A stretch of 64,000 bases of DNA, taken from positions 930,001 through 994,000 of the forward strand of contig OZ243931.1 of NCBI GenBank assembly GCA_965214055.1, written 5' to 3'. The notes under the pieces are model-generated. The model saw nothing but the letters and a program-made list of their open reading frames with translations. It made no database searches and was not told where the DNA came from. The position numbers were made by a program, and so were the translations under genes. This DNA comes from WTGA01 sp965214055 (GTDB lineage: Bacteria; Pseudomonadota; Gammaproteobacteria; Arenicellales; Poriferihabitantaceae). Positions within the stretch are counted from its first letter, which is position 1, and every line of letters begins with the position of its first letter. Positions 1 through 9,075 of the stretch are shown piece after piece.

Positions 1-331
1 TGGTATAGGTTTCCAGCAACTTCGGGTCCACCTCATCCAGGCTGTCCAGCAGCTTCTTCTGCTTGGGCGCAGAGTAATAGCTGATATTCTGAAAATCCAC
101 CGGCGGGTACTGGAGATGCGGCCATTGCGGTGAATCCATCTCCAGCCATCTTCGATAGGCTTCCAGTCGCCACTGAAGGAGAAACTCCGGCTCCTCCTTT
201 TTCGCTGAAATCGTGCGGATCACCGCTTCATCCAGGCCCGGCGGCAACGTGTCCGCGTCGATATCCGTTACAAACCCCTCCTTGTATTCACGTTGTACCA
301 GAGAGGCCAGGTCTTTTTCCGTGGTCGTCAT
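1..331 (-). CDS. sufB: Fe-S cluster assembly protein SufB (N-terminal part, cut by the window edge)
   Basis: The minus-strand frame from the ATG at 331 runs off the window and gives about 110 residues. They begin MTTTEKDLASLVQREYKEG and include FLLQWRLEAYRRW and QNISYYSAPK, which are hallmark N-terminal stretches of SufB. SufB is the scaffold subunit of the SufBCD complex that builds Fe-S clusters in the cytoplasm. The gene starts about 25 bases after the stop of the IscR-type regulator, so the two probably form one regulator-suf operon. The catalytic C-terminal half lies outside the window. Confidence 0.9.
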   Translation of the reverse strand, partial: MTTTEKDLASLVQREYKEGFVTDIDADTLPPGLDEAVIRTISAKKEEPEFLLQWRLEAYRRWLEMDSPQWPHLQYPPVDFQNISYYSAPKQKKLLDSLDEVDPKLLETYT

Positions 332-356
332 GATTTTAATTCGTCAATTTATCCGG

Positions 357-827
357 TTACTGGTTGATGCGAGGCACATCGACGAGGTGCGTGCCCATGG
401 AAACCATGGGGTCCGCCCCGGAGATGCCGCTTTCGCGCATCAGTTGGCCAAGCGGGATGCCGGCCAGAAAGTTATACAGCTGGTCGCTCAGTTCACTCCA
501 CAAACCATGGGTCAGGCATCGTTTCCCATCGTGACAATTCTGCTTGCCTTCACATTCTGTGATATCCAGGGGTTCGTCCACTGCGATCACGATATCTGCA
601 ATACTGATCCGGTCCACATCCCGGGCAAGCCGATAGCCGCCGCCGGGTCCACGGGTTCCGGTGACCAGGTTTGATTTTCTCATTTTGGAAAACAACTGTT
701 CCAGATAGGACAGCGATATTCCCTGGCTGTCCGATATACTCTTGAGGGTGACCGGTCCCTTCACCTGATTGAGGGACAGTTCAATCATTGCCGTGACCGC
801 ATACCGGCCTTTGGTTGTCAACCGCAT
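357..827 (-). CDS. iscR: Rrf2-family Fe-S regulator IscR
   Basis: A 156-residue protein if started at the ATG at 827 (MRLTTKGRYAVTAMIEL), which matches the usual family start. An upstream in-frame start would only add 15 unrelated residues. The N-terminal winged helix-turn-helix is followed by the ligand segment ECEGKQNCHDGKRCLTH, with Cys92, Cys98, Cys104 and His107 at the same spacing as the [2Fe-2S]-binding residues of E. coli IscR. It lies just upstream of sufB in the same direction, which suggests it senses cluster status and controls the suf operon. No clear IscR operator was found upstream. Confidence 0.93.
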   Translation of the reverse strand: MRLTTKGRYAVTAMIELSLNQVKGPVTLKSISDSQGISLSYLEQLFSKMRKSNLVTGTRGPGGGYRLARDVDRISIADIVIAVDEPLDITECEGKQNCHDGKRCLTHGLWSELSDQLYNFLAGIPLGQLMRESGISGADPMVSMGTHLVDVPRINQ

Positions 828-1272
828 GGCGAAACCCGGCCAGGATGAAGGACCAAACGGACCTGCAACCATGGCATGAGTGCAAAAACAGTCATAATCC
901 AGTACTCTCCAGATTCATCCATTGAACCCACGACGCACTCCCCGGATCGTGCAAAACGGCGACCTTTCTGGAATGATTCATGCGTACAATGGGAGATCGG
1001 TTGAATAAACCAACTATTTTACTGGGTATTTATGATCAGCGCAATATGAAGAAGGCCGTCAGCGGACAACCAGACTGTACGCGGAAACCGGTTTCCATGG
1101 ACTTTCCATTCGGTTCGACGTGGCCCGCACACGGGGAAAGTGATTCCAGGGCAACGGGATTGGCGACGGTCTTCCCGTGTCATCCCCGGGACATCCCGGC
1201 ATGGTTCAGGTCCTGTCCGACCATCCCGAAAGGGACCTCTTCCATCCGCACACAGGGCCCTGCCTGCAATGC
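828..1272. other. Intergenic region upstream of iscR
   Basis: About 445 bases between the iscR start and the IS630 element, with no convincing gene. It should contain the iscR promoter on the minus strand and, before the insertion, probably the coaE promoter on the plus strand. The short overlapping frames here have no RBS and no recognisable protein. Confidence 0.5.
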
Positions 1273-1305
1273 TAGTAGAACGATTCCATAATAACATTTC
1301 AATAT
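1272..1305 (+). repeat. IS630 copy 1 left terminal inverted repeat
   Basis: 34-bp repeat matching the reverse complement of 2505-2538 at all but about three positions. It defines the left end of the element. Confidence 0.9.
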
Positions 1306-2537
1306 ATCTTAATCTGTTATATACTGTCTTCCCCAAGAATAAGTGTCTTGGAGGAAATACTATGCCCTTTGAACGTCGACGACCCCAATTGGTTCTCACG
1401 GAAGATATCCGTGCTCAGCTGGACACCATTGGTCGCTCGCGCACCGAACCGGTGCACCGGGTGGAACGCGCGAAGATGTTGTTGAGCTATGCGGAGGGGG
1501 CCACCATTTCTTCGATTGCCCGTGCGATGAACACCAACCGTCCCAAGGTGGAACGTTGCGTCGACAAGGCCCTGCAACTGGGGGCCTTGATGGCGTTACA
1601 GGATATTCCGCGCAGTGGCCGGCCCCGGCAGATTCCAGCACAAGCCCGGGCCTGGGTGGTGGCCCTGGCGTGCCAGAAACCCAAAGACCTGGGATATCCC
1701 GAAGAACTGTGGACGACCCGCCTGCTGGCGGAGCATGTTCGCCAGCACTGTCACGCTGCGGGACATCCCCGTCTGTCGAAGCTGGCCCGGGGAACGGTAT
1801 CGAAGATCCTTTCGCAACAGGCGATTCGTCCTCACAAGATCTCGTATTACCTCGAAAGACGGGACCCCCAGTTCGATGAAAAGATGGCACAGGTGCTGTT
1901 GGTCTACAAACAGGTGGAAATTCTTCGTGCACAGGAGGCCTCATCGGAGCCTCCCCTGACCGCCATCCTCTCCTATGACGAAAAACCGGGGATTCAGGCG
2001 ATCGGGTCCACCGTGGACGATCTGCCACCGGTCCCGGGGCAGTATCCCACGGTCGGCCGTGATTATGAATACCGACGGCACGGGACGTTGACCCTGATGG
2101 CCGGGCTCGACCTGGTGACCGGGCACATCCACAGCACCCTCGTGGAACGACATCGCAGCCGGGAGTTCATCGCGTTTCTCAAACAGCTGGATGCCGCTTA
2201 CCCCCCTGAGACGACCATTCGTCTGGTGCTTGACAATCACTCTACGCATATTTCCAGGGAAACCCGGGCCTGGCTGGCCACCATGACCAATCGATTCGAG
2301 TTCATCTTTACCCCGAAACATGGTTCCTGGTTGAACCTGGTGGAATCGTTCTTCGGTAAAATGGCACGGACCTTGTTGCGGGGTATCCGTGTCCATTCCA
2401 AGGCGGAACTCAAAGAACGTATTCAGCAGTATATTGATCGCATCAATGCCGACCCGGTGGTGTACCGATGGACCTATAAAATGGATGAAATCTCAGTGGC
2501 ATAGATATTGAAATGGTATTAAGGAATCGTACTACTA
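1273..2537 (+). mobile_element. IS630-family insertion sequence (copy 1)
   Basis: A complete element of about 1.26 kb. Near-perfect 34-bp terminal inverted repeats (1272-1305 and 2505-2538) share the core ACGATTCC and an inner CATTTCAATAT, differing at about three positions. The ends lie at TA dinucleotides (1273-1274 and 2536-2537), the known target of IS630/Tc1-mariner-type elements. A single intact DDE transposase fills the interior. Removing the element and one TA rejoins sequence reading GCTAGGAAGGG directly before the coaE ATG. Confidence 0.9.
1362..2504 (+). CDS. IS630-family transposase
   Basis: A 380-residue DDE transposase. The ATG at 1362 is chosen because GGAGG lies about 8 bases upstream; the longer upstream frame would read through the inverted repeat. 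An N-terminal helix-turn-helix region (about residues 40-75, ISSIARAMNTNRPKVER) precedes the catalytic core. The DDE residues are visible in SYDEKPG, LVLDNHSTH and NLVESFFGKM. The TAG stop abuts the right inverted repeat. The gene appears intact, so the element may still be active. It resembles the second transposase at 45863 but is clearly a different element. Confidence 0.92.
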   Translation: MPFERRRPQLVLTEDIRAQLDTIGRSRTEPVHRVERAKMLLSYAEGATISSIARAMNTNRPKVERCVDKALQLGALMALQDIPRSGRPRQIPAQARAWVVALACQKPKDLGYPEELWTTRLLAEHVRQHCHAAGHPRLSKLARGTVSKILSQQAIRPHKISYYLERRDPQFDEKMAQVLLVYKQVEILRAQEASSEPPLTAILSYDEKPGIQAIGSTVDDLPPVPGQYPTVGRDYEYRRHGTLTLMAGLDLVTGHIHSTLVERHRSREFIAFLKQLDAAYPPETTIRLVLDNHSTHISRETRAWLATMTNRFEFIFTPKHGSWLNLVESFFGKMARTLLRGIRVHSKAELKERIQQYIDRINADPVVYRWTYKMDEISVA

Positions 2538-2538
2538 G
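2505..2538 (-). repeat. IS630 copy 1 right terminal inverted repeat
   Basis: Inverted partner of 1272-1305. Its outer end sits a few bases before the coaE ribosome-binding site. An outward TTGAAA-16-TACTAC pair exists (2508-2535), but transcription from it would start inside the coaE RBS, so it is a poor promoter for coaE. Confidence 0.9.
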
Positions 2539-2553
2539 GAAGGGATTCGGACC

Positions 2554-3153
2554 ATGACCCCGGGCAAGGTCGGACTCACTGGCGGTATCGGCAGCGGGAA
2601 ATCCACCGTTGCGAAACTATTCGGCCAGCTGGGCATCCGATCCCTGGACGCCGACCGGATTGCACGGCAGTTGAGCCAACCTGGCTCCAGTGAGTACCAT
2701 CAGATCGTGAAGGCCTTCGGCCCCGGGGTTCTCGACCGCAACCAACTGCTGGACCGTCCAAAGCTCGGAGACCGGGTGTTTAACGATGCAAAAAGCCGTC
2801 GTACCCTGGAGAAAATCCTGCATCCTCCAATCTGGAATACCATGATGGAAGCGTTCAGCCAGACCCAGGGGCCCTACTGCATTTTTGAGATCCCGTTACT
2901 CATTGAAAGCGGCCAGTACCGGGAAATGGACCGGGTCCTGGTTGTTCAATGCGACCCCGGAATCAGGCTGAAAAGGCTGCTGGACAACCGCGACATGAAA
3001 CCGGCTGTCATTGAAAAGGTGATGGCAGCACAAATGGACGATGGCGCACGGTCCAGCTATGCGGATGACATTCTTGTCAATGACTCCGACCATGCGAACC
3101 TGGAAGCTCAGGTGTTGGCCCTGCACAACCAGTACCTCGAATATTTCAAATAG
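2554..3153 (+). CDS. coaE: Dephospho-CoA kinase
   Basis: A 199-residue cytoplasmic kinase for the last step of coenzyme A synthesis, phosphorylating the 3'-hydroxyl of dephospho-CoA with ATP. The P-loop GGIGSGKS is at residues 10-17, followed by DADRIARQL and the lid-region FEIPLLIESG, all typical of CoaE. Length is normal. AGGAAGGG at 2537-2544 gives an RBS about 9 bases before the ATG. The IS630 element ends within that RBS neighbourhood, so the native promoter has been separated from the gene and expression may depend on read-through. Its 3' end overlaps mutT tail to tail. Confidence 0.95.
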   Translation: MTPGKVGLTGGIGSGKSTVAKLFGQLGIRSLDADRIARQLSQPGSSEYHQIVKAFGPGVLDRNQLLDRPKLGDRVFNDAKSRRTLEKILHPPIWNTMMEAFSQTQGPYCIFEIPLLIESGQYREMDRVLVVQCDPGIRLKRLLDNRDMKPAVIEKVMAAQMDDGARSSYADDILVNDSDHANLEAQVLALHNQYLEYFK

Positions 3154-3571
3154 CCTTCAGGGCATCGAGAATGGGATAAACGGGGGGCAGAACCTCCTTA
3201 CGCAAAATCTCCTCTCTATCAAGCCACGCAACCTGCTGATTTTCCCTGGCAGTGACTTCACCGGAATAGCTTTCAATCACATACACATCCAGCCAGACCC
3301 TGGCATGTGCGTAATCCTGGGAGACATGGGTCAGGGGAGTCGTTTTGTGGATGGAAATACCCAGTTCTTCATGCATCTCCCGTGACAGTGCCTGGTACGG
3401 CGATTCGTTGTCTTCCACCTTGCCGCCGGGAAATTCCCACTGGTAAGCACAGGGCTTTCCAGCCGGCCTTTGCTGGAGCAGCCATTGACCACTGGAATTG
3501 CTGAGAACACCGACGACGACGTAGAGACGACCGTCAGGACCGGTAATCCGCATTGATCCTGATATAGTCAT
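3146..3571 (-). CDS. mutT: 8-oxo-dGTP diphosphatase MutT
   Basis: A 141-residue Nudix hydrolase. The Nudix box GGKVEDNESPYQALSREMHEELGI fits Gx5Ex7REUxEExGU and lies at about residues 49-71. The preceding LLQQRPAGKPCAYQWEFPGG is typical of MutT, which removes 8-oxo-dGTP from the nucleotide pool. The gene overlaps the end of argJ by 38 bases from the ATG at 3571, or by 20 bases from the ATG at 3553 (MRITGPDG), so it is probably translationally coupled. It converges on coaE with an 8-base overlap. Confidence 0.92.
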   Translation of the reverse strand: MTISGSMRITGPDGRLYVVVGVLSNSSGQWLLQQRPAGKPCAYQWEFPGGKVEDNESPYQALSREMHEELGISIHKTTPLTHVSQDYAHARVWLDVYVIESYSGEVTARENQQVAWLDREEILRKEVLPPVYPILDALKAI

Positions 3572-4757
3572 GAGTCAGGTCGCAGGTCCAGACTGTCGAC
3601 CTGCCGGTGCCGACCCCCACATCCACCTGAATACGAATCTCCTGCTGTGCAAGATGGCGGGAAACCCGCTCTTCCCGGTATCCCTCCACGACCTCGCCAT
3701 TTCGGGTAATCTGCACACCGCCGATTTCAATGCCCAACCGGTCTTTGTCCACCACTTCCCCGGATTTCCCCACGGCCATGACAATTCGGCCCCAATTCGC
3801 ATCTTCGCCGGCCATGGCGGTCTTCACCAGGGGCGAGTTGGCGATGGATTTTGCAATGGTCCGGGCAGCGGTATTGTTTTCGGCATTTTCGACCGTGATT
3901 TCGATCAGCTTTGACGCCCCTTCGCCATCCCGGACCACCTGTGTGGCCAGGTCGCGCATGAGATGGCCCAGGTCCCGGGAAAATTCAGACAGGGCCGGGT
4001 CCCGATGACTGCGCGGGACTTCATTTTTCGCCTTTCCCGTTGCAAAAAACAGGCAGGTGTCGCTGGTGGACGTATCGCTGTCCACGGTAATCGCGTTGAA
4101 TGAATCCCGATTTCCCTCGACCAGCAATGCCTGTAAAACCGGTGCAGGCAGATTGGCATCGGTTACCAGAAATGCCAGCATGGTCGCCATATCGGGTTCA
4201 ATCATCCCCGACCCCTTGGCGAAACCGTTGATCCGAACTTTCCGGTCCCCGATCCTCGTTTCGACGGTCCCCGTTTTCGGGAAGGTATCCGTGGTCATGA
4301 TCGCCCGCGCAGCAGCCTGCCACTGGTTCGGGTCGAGCCCGCCTTGCAGGCCTGGAATGGCATCCAGTATCCTTTCCATGGGCAGCCGTTCGCCAATGAC
4401 CCCCGTGGACGCGATGAATACGTGTTCCACCGCGCATCCCAGGGAAGTAGCCACCGCCTCCCCTGTCCGGGCACAATCCATCTTCCCGGCCCGGCCGGTA
4501 AAGGCATTGGCATTTCCGGAATTCACAATCAGTGCCCGGGCCACGCCCCCTTTAAGATGATCCCGGCACCACTCCACCGGGGCACTGGCGGTCGCAGACC
4601 GGGTCAACACGCCAGCGACGGTGGTCCCTTCCGCAAAGCTGGCCAGCATCAGGTCATCCCGGGGATACTTGATCCCGGCGGAAACCGCAGACAGGCGAAC
4701 CCCGGCAACCGGCGGGAGTTCTGCAATATGGTCAGGAGCCAGGGGAGAAATGCTCAC
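3534..4757 (-). CDS. argJ: Bifunctional glutamate N-acetyltransferase / amino-acid acetyltransferase ArgJ
   Basis: A 407-residue protein of normal ArgJ length starting at GTG 4757. The autoproteolysis region is visible as KGSGMIEPDMATMLAFLVTDA, where the precursor is cut before the Thr of the AT pair and that Thr becomes the nucleophile. VNSGNANAFTG and ASTGVIGERLP are further family signatures. ArgJ recycles the acetyl group from N-acetylornithine to glutamate in arginine synthesis. It lies 18 bases after secA and overlaps mutT, giving a secA-argJ-mutT run. Confidence 0.95.
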   Translation of the reverse strand: MSISPLAPDHIAELPPVAGVRLSAVSAGIKYPRDDLMLASFAEGTTVAGVLTRSATASAPVEWCRDHLKGGVARALIVNSGNANAFTGRAGKMDCARTGEAVATSLGCAVEHVFIASTGVIGERLPMERILDAIPGLQGGLDPNQWQAAARAIMTTDTFPKTGTVETRIGDRKVRINGFAKGSGMIEPDMATMLAFLVTDANLPAPVLQALLVEGNRDSFNAITVDSDTSTSDTCLFFATGKAKNEVPRSHRDPALSEFSRDLGHLMRDLATQVVRDGEGASKLIEITVENAENNTAARTIAKSIANSPLVKTAMAGEDANWGRIVMAVGKSGEVVDKDRLGIEIGGVQITRNGEVVEGYREERVSRHLAQQEIRIQVDVGVGTGRSTVWTCDLTHDYIRINADYRS

Positions 4758-4775
4758 AGCTCGCCCCTGAACGGC

Positions 4776-7514
4776 TTACAGCTTTCCATGGCATTGCTTG
4801 TATTTCTTTCCGGAACCACAGGGGCAGGGTTCATTTCTTCCTATCTTTCTGCCTGCCCGAACGAAGGGCCGTTCGGGCTCTCCCTGACCCTGAGTCCGCC
4901 GTTCCACGGTCTGCACGCCAGACGGGGTGGTCGGGGGGGCGTCCGGCGTAGACGCATCCTGGTGGATGTACCGCCTCTTCTCATCCTGCGCCTGCTGCGC
5001 CCTCAACCGACTTTCCAGTTCCCGCATCTCCTCTTCGCTCGGCACCTTCACCTTGGTCAAAATGGAGACGACCTCAAACTTGATGGATTCCAGCAGGGCC
5101 GTGAACATTTCGAAGGCTTCCCGTTTGTATTCCTGCTTGGGGTTTTTCTGGGCATACCCCCGTAAACCGATCCCCTGCCGGAGATGGTCCATGTTCGCCA
5201 GATGTTCCTTCCATTGCGCATCCAGCACTTTCAGCATGATCTGCTTTTCGAATTGCCGCATGTTGTCCGCACCCACCCGCTCGGCCTTTGATTCAAACAT
5301 GCCGACGACCTGCTGCAGGACCCTTTCCCGAAGGGGTTCCTCATGCAGTGATTCTTCCTGGTTGAGCCATTGCCGGATTTCCAGGCGGATGCCAAACTCG
5401 GTTTCCAGGTCCTTTTCCAGATCTTCAATCCGCCACTGCTCTTCCAGGGTCTGGGCCGGGATGGACCGGTCAATCACCGAAAGGACCACCTCTTCCATGA
5501 TTTCCCGGATATACTCGGAAATGTCTTCGGTTTCCATGAGGACATCGCGCTGCTCATAGATGACCTTTCGCTGTTCGTTGGCGACATCGTCATATTCCAG
5601 CAACTGTTTTCGAATATCGAAGTTGTGTCCCTCCACCTTCTTCTGGGCATTTTCAATGGCCCGGGTGACCCAGTTGTGCTCGATGGCTTCCCCGTCTTCC
5701 ATCCCCAGTTTTTCCATGAGCCCGGCGATTTTCTGGGACCCGAATATGCGCATCAGCCCGTCTTCCAGGGACAGATAGAAGCGACTCGATCCCGGGTCGC
5801 CCTGGCGGCCGCACCGGCCCCGCAGCTGGTTGTCCACCCTTCGGGATTCATTGCGCTCCGTTCCAAGGACATGCAATCCGCCGGCACGGATGACCTGATC
5901 ATGTCTTTCACGCCACTTTGATTCCGCTATTTCCCGGTCGGATTCATTGTCCAGTCTGCCCAGTTCGATTTCAAGATTCCCCCCCAACACGATATCCGTT
6001 CCCCGGCCCGCCATGTTCGTTGCAATCGTTACCTTCCCCGGACGCCCGGCCTCGGCGATGATCTCGGCTTCCCTTCCATGCTGTTTCGCGTTCAGCACCT
6101 GGTGTTCGATCCCCTTTCCCTGCAGGACTTTTGACAGGTATTCCGATGTTTCAATGGAAGCCGTGCCCACGAGCACCGGCTGGTTGCGGCTCTGACACTG
6201 GTCGATGCCCTCACAAATGGCCGCATATTTCTCCTGGGTTGTCCGATAGACCAGGTCGGTACCGTCGTCCCGGATCATGGGCACGTTGGTGGGCACCACC
6301 ACCACTTCGAGTCCATAAATCTGCAGGAATTCCGGCGCTTCGGTATCGGCGGTCCCTGTCATTCCCGCCAGCTTGTCGTACAGCCTGAAATAATTCTGAA
6401 AGGTAATGGAGGCCAGGGTCTGGTTCTCCTGCCGGACCGACACGCCCTCCTTGGCTTCGATGGCCTGGTGCAACCCCTCGGACCATCGGCGGCCGGGCAT
6501 CATCCGGCCGGTAAATTCATCGATGATCACGATGCTGTCATTGCGCACAATGTAATCGACATCCCGGTTGAACAGATTGTGGGCACGCAGTGCTGAAATC
6601 AGGTGGGACATCAATCCGATATTCGAAACCTCGTACAAACTGCTGTCCGGCGCGAGCAGGTTTGCTTCAATCAGCAGTGATTCCGCTTTTTCGTGTCCGG
6701 CTTCGGTGAGTGTGATCTGTCTTGTTTTTTCATCCAGGCTGAAATCCCCTGGTCCTTCGGGGTCTTCCTGTTGAACCAGGCCAGGCACAATGACGTTGAT
6801 TTTCTGATACAGGTCGGTGCTCTCATCCGCCGGTCCTGAAATGATGAGCGGCGTCCTGGCCTCGTCGATCAATATCGAATCCACCTCGTCCACCACGGCA
6901 AATCCCAGGCCCTTCTGATACCGGTCCCTGGACGAAAAGGCCATGTTGTCGCGCAGGTAATCAAACCCATACTCGTTGTTGGTTCCGTATACCACATCGC
7001 ATCCATAGGCTGCCCGCTTTTCCTCCCGGTCCTGCCCGGAGAGGATGACCCCCACGCTCAACCCCAGGAATGTATAGATCTTTCCCATCCAGTCCGCATC
7101 CCTTTGGGCAAGATAATCGTTCACGGTGACAATATGTACCGGCAGGCCGATGATCGCATTCAGGTATGCCGGCAGGGTGGCAACAAGTGTCTTGCCTTCC
7201 CCTGTTTTCATTTCCGCGATCTTCCCTTCGTTCAGGATCATTCCACCGATCATCTGAACATCAAACAGCCGAAGACCCAGTGTCCGGACACCGGCTTCGC
7301 GAACCACGGCAAACGCTTCGGGGAGAAAATCCTGCGAAGACTCGCCCTGGCGGCTACGCTCCCTGAACTCGGCGGTCTTCGCCGCCAGTTCCGAATCGCT
7401 GAGTGATTTCAGTGTATCTTCAAGCGCGTTGATCCTTGCGACCGTTTTGGACAACTTCCTGAGCAGTCGCTGGTTGCGATCGCCGAAAACTTTTTTCAAT
7501 GCAATGTTGAGCAT
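4776..7514 (-). CDS. secA: Preprotein translocase ATPase SecA
   Basis: A 912-residue cytoplasmic motor of the Sec export pathway. Walker A MKTGEGKT is at residues 102-109 and a Walker B-like VVDEVDSILIDEAR near 208. Helicase-motor motifs include MAGRGTDI and QLRGRCGRQGDPG. The C-terminal zinc/SecB-binding tail CPCGSGKKYKQCH is present near residue 900. Length and domain order are those of gammaproteobacterial SecA. Divergent from dciA. Confidence 0.97.
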   Translation of the reverse strand: MLNIALKKVFGDRNQRLLRKLSKTVARINALEDTLKSLSDSELAAKTAEFRERSRQGESSQDFLPEAFAVVREAGVRTLGLRLFDVQMIGGMILNEGKIAEMKTGEGKTLVATLPAYLNAIIGLPVHIVTVNDYLAQRDADWMGKIYTFLGLSVGVILSGQDREEKRAAYGCDVVYGTNNEYGFDYLRDNMAFSSRDRYQKGLGFAVVDEVDSILIDEARTPLIISGPADESTDLYQKINVIVPGLVQQEDPEGPGDFSLDEKTRQITLTEAGHEKAESLLIEANLLAPDSSLYEVSNIGLMSHLISALRAHNLFNRDVDYIVRNDSIVIIDEFTGRMMPGRRWSEGLHQAIEAKEGVSVRQENQTLASITFQNYFRLYDKLAGMTGTADTEAPEFLQIYGLEVVVVPTNVPMIRDDGTDLVYRTTQEKYAAICEGIDQCQSRNQPVLVGTASIETSEYLSKVLQGKGIEHQVLNAKQHGREAEIIAEAGRPGKVTIATNMAGRGTDIVLGGNLEIELGRLDNESDREIAESKWRERHDQVIRAGGLHVLGTERNESRRVDNQLRGRCGRQGDPGSSRFYLSLEDGLMRIFGSQKIAGLMEKLGMEDGEAIEHNWVTRAIENAQKKVEGHNFDIRKQLLEYDDVANEQRKVIYEQRDVLMETEDISEYIREIMEEVVLSVIDRSIPAQTLEEQWRIEDLEKDLETEFGIRLEIRQWLNQEESLHEEPLRERVLQQVVGMFESKAERVGADNMRQFEKQIMLKVLDAQWKEHLANMDHLRQGIGLRGYAQKNPKQEYKREAFEMFTALLESIKFEVVSILTKVKVPSEEEMRELESRLRAQQAQDEKRRYIHQDASTPDAPPTTPSGVQTVERRTQGQGEPERPFVRAGRKIGRNEPCPCGSGKKYKQCHGKL

Positions 7515-7586
7515 GGATGTAGTACGATATGCGGTTAGGCGGATTATGCCAGAGTCAATACTTTACAATAAGACCATGTCCCGGTT

Positions 7587-8030
7587 TTGAATAATTTCAA
7601 GCCAATCTCCAGCATCCTCAAGGAGTGTGTTCCAGACACCAAAGACCCGTTGGCCAGTGAACCGGCCCAACGGCGGCTTGCCAAGTCATGGCACCGGTAT
7701 GCACAGTCCGCTACGCTCTACACGTATCCCCTGCTCTTCCAATCTCGACGCCTGGTGGTATTCTGTGATTCATCCGCATGGGCCACCCTGATACAGCACC
7801 GGACACCGACGATGCTTAAACAGATGAAAGCCGATGGCTTTGATATCGCCTGGATCAAGGTCAAAATCCGGCACACCCCCACGATCCGGTCCATTCCCTC
7901 TGCCCCACCGAAACCTGCCCGCCTGTCTCCTGACCAGGCCCGGGCCATTCGCGACCTGGCAAAAACCATCCGCCACAGGAGGTTACGGGAATCCCTGATC
8001 AGGCTGTCAGGCACAGCGAAAAAGAACTGA
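7587..8030 (+). CDS. dciA: DciA-type (DUF721) replicative helicase loader
   Basis: A 147-residue protein with the DUF721 fold signature: an N-terminal LAKSWHRYAQSATLYTYPLL, then RRLVVFCDSSAWATLIQH, then a basic C-terminal region. DUF721/DciA proteins recruit the DnaB helicase in bacteria lacking DnaC. Its position between secA and lpxC is the arrangement known from Pseudomonas and supports the call. The start is a TTG at 7587; no better ATG lies in frame nearby, so the start is uncertain. Confidence 0.78.
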   Translation: MNNFKPISSILKECVPDTKDPLASEPAQRRLAKSWHRYAQSATLYTYPLLFQSRRLVVFCDSSAWATLIQHRTPTMLKQMKADGFDIAWIKVKIRHTPTIRSIPSAPPKPARLSPDQARAIRDLAKTIRHRRLRESLIRLSGTAKKN

Positions 8031-8071
8031 TCTGCAACGGTCAGTCTGTTGAGAGCTGGGGCTGAAAACGG

Positions 8072-8311
8072 TCACCTGGGGTGTTCGACCTCCGACCAGG
8101 GCAGGTGCCGGTAAAAGGAAGCAACATTTTCAAAGCAGAGGTCGAAATCCGGTAGAGGTTCGGAGCCAAGTTCCGGTTTCAGTGTATCCCAATCAGTAGA
8201 GGCACATTCCCTGACGATTGGTTCGTCGATCGATTTTGGAGATGGAAACAGGTTTCGGGATTTGCTTTTTTCAGTGAATGCCTTGAAAATTTCAGACTCA
8301 AGATTCCTGAC
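8072..8311 (-). pseudogene. Open frame without start codon (probable gene remnant)
   Basis: The minus strand is open for 79 codons between a TAA at 8312-8314 and a TGA at 8072-8074. The translation looks protein-like, for example SEIFKAFTEKSKSRNLF and DWDTLKPELGSEPLPDF, ending FYRHLPWSEVEHPR. No ATG, GTG or TTG occurs in frame, so it is probably the 3' part of a gene that lost its 5' end. I do not recognise the family. Confidence 0.35.
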
Positions 8312-8502
8312 TTAAGACATATCGATGCAAGCTGTTGACTTTATTGGGGTCAAATAGAACTAGGGCACTACATGAGGACTTTCTCCAAAACCACCCCGGA
8401 ACCCGCATAAAATCTCAATCAGAAAATGGGGGGGAAATGTCTTAACTCAGGAGGTCCGTACTCATCGAAAATCCCAATCGCTGGATTTTCCAATAACCCG
8501 AA

Positions 8503-8935
8503 TCAGTCTTTCAGATTCGCAAAGGGCCGTCTACCCCTATACTTCGACTTGAACTGTTCGAGGATATCTTTCTTGACATCGCCTGGTTTGTTGCCCACCA
8601 CTTTCTTCCAGCAAACCTGCAATTCCTCCGCCTGGGCATGCTGCCACATCAGCCTGCCACCCCGATGGCCAATGTCAGCTCCCTGGCCAAATTGAATCAG
8701 CTCGCCAATTCGCCTCTGGAGATTTCCCGTTTGGCCAACATAAACGACAATGGCTCCCTCCACCCATTCCTCCCGTAACCTGGAAATGGGCACATTCGGG
8801 TTTTTCCCCTTGAAGTATCCCCCGGTGCCGGGAGTGCGGAATTTCGGGAAGGAGGTCGTCCCGAAGGACAAGATAAACACCGGGGGAGGCGGGTATTCCG
8901 GTCATGCCTCCCTTTCGCAATCCGGCAACCGTCAC
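8503..8935 (-). pseudogene. GIY-YIG nuclease-like gene broken by a frameshift
   Basis: Two overlapping minus-strand frames together make one protein. The upstream frame (GTG at 8935, open upstream to about 9014) gives LRKGGMTGIPASPGVYLVLRD with the GVY half of the GIY-YIG motif. The second frame gives TPGTGGYFKGKNP, then VVYVGQTGNLQRRIGELI (the YVG half plus the conserved Arg), then HRGGRLMWQ. The continuous family sequence would need a one-base shift near 8840-8860. It is either a real pseudogene or a sequencing error. GIY-YIG domains are Mg-dependent nucleases. Confidence 0.65.
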
Positions 8936-9075
8936 AAAACCCCGGAAACCCTGTCCTGCAGTTTGGAGCGACGGGAGATCAGGCTGTTTTGCACCGCCGG
9001 TCCCGGCTGGAATTCATCCTTTCAATAACCAGAACCATCCCCATCAGGTGTCCCGGCAATGCGGCACAAGGCGAG

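Noticed and set aside
2505..2538. Outward promoter in the IS630 right repeat driving coaE
   Set aside because: The TTGAAA/TACTAC pair would start transcription within the coaE RBS, leaving no usable leader.
4344..5165. Long plus-strand open frames opposite argJ and secA
   Set aside because: They are antisense shadows of GC-rich conserved genes, with no RBS or domain. The same applies to long antisense frames across ftsZ, murC, murG, murE and ftsI, and to the frame at 49683-51248 opposite the P450.
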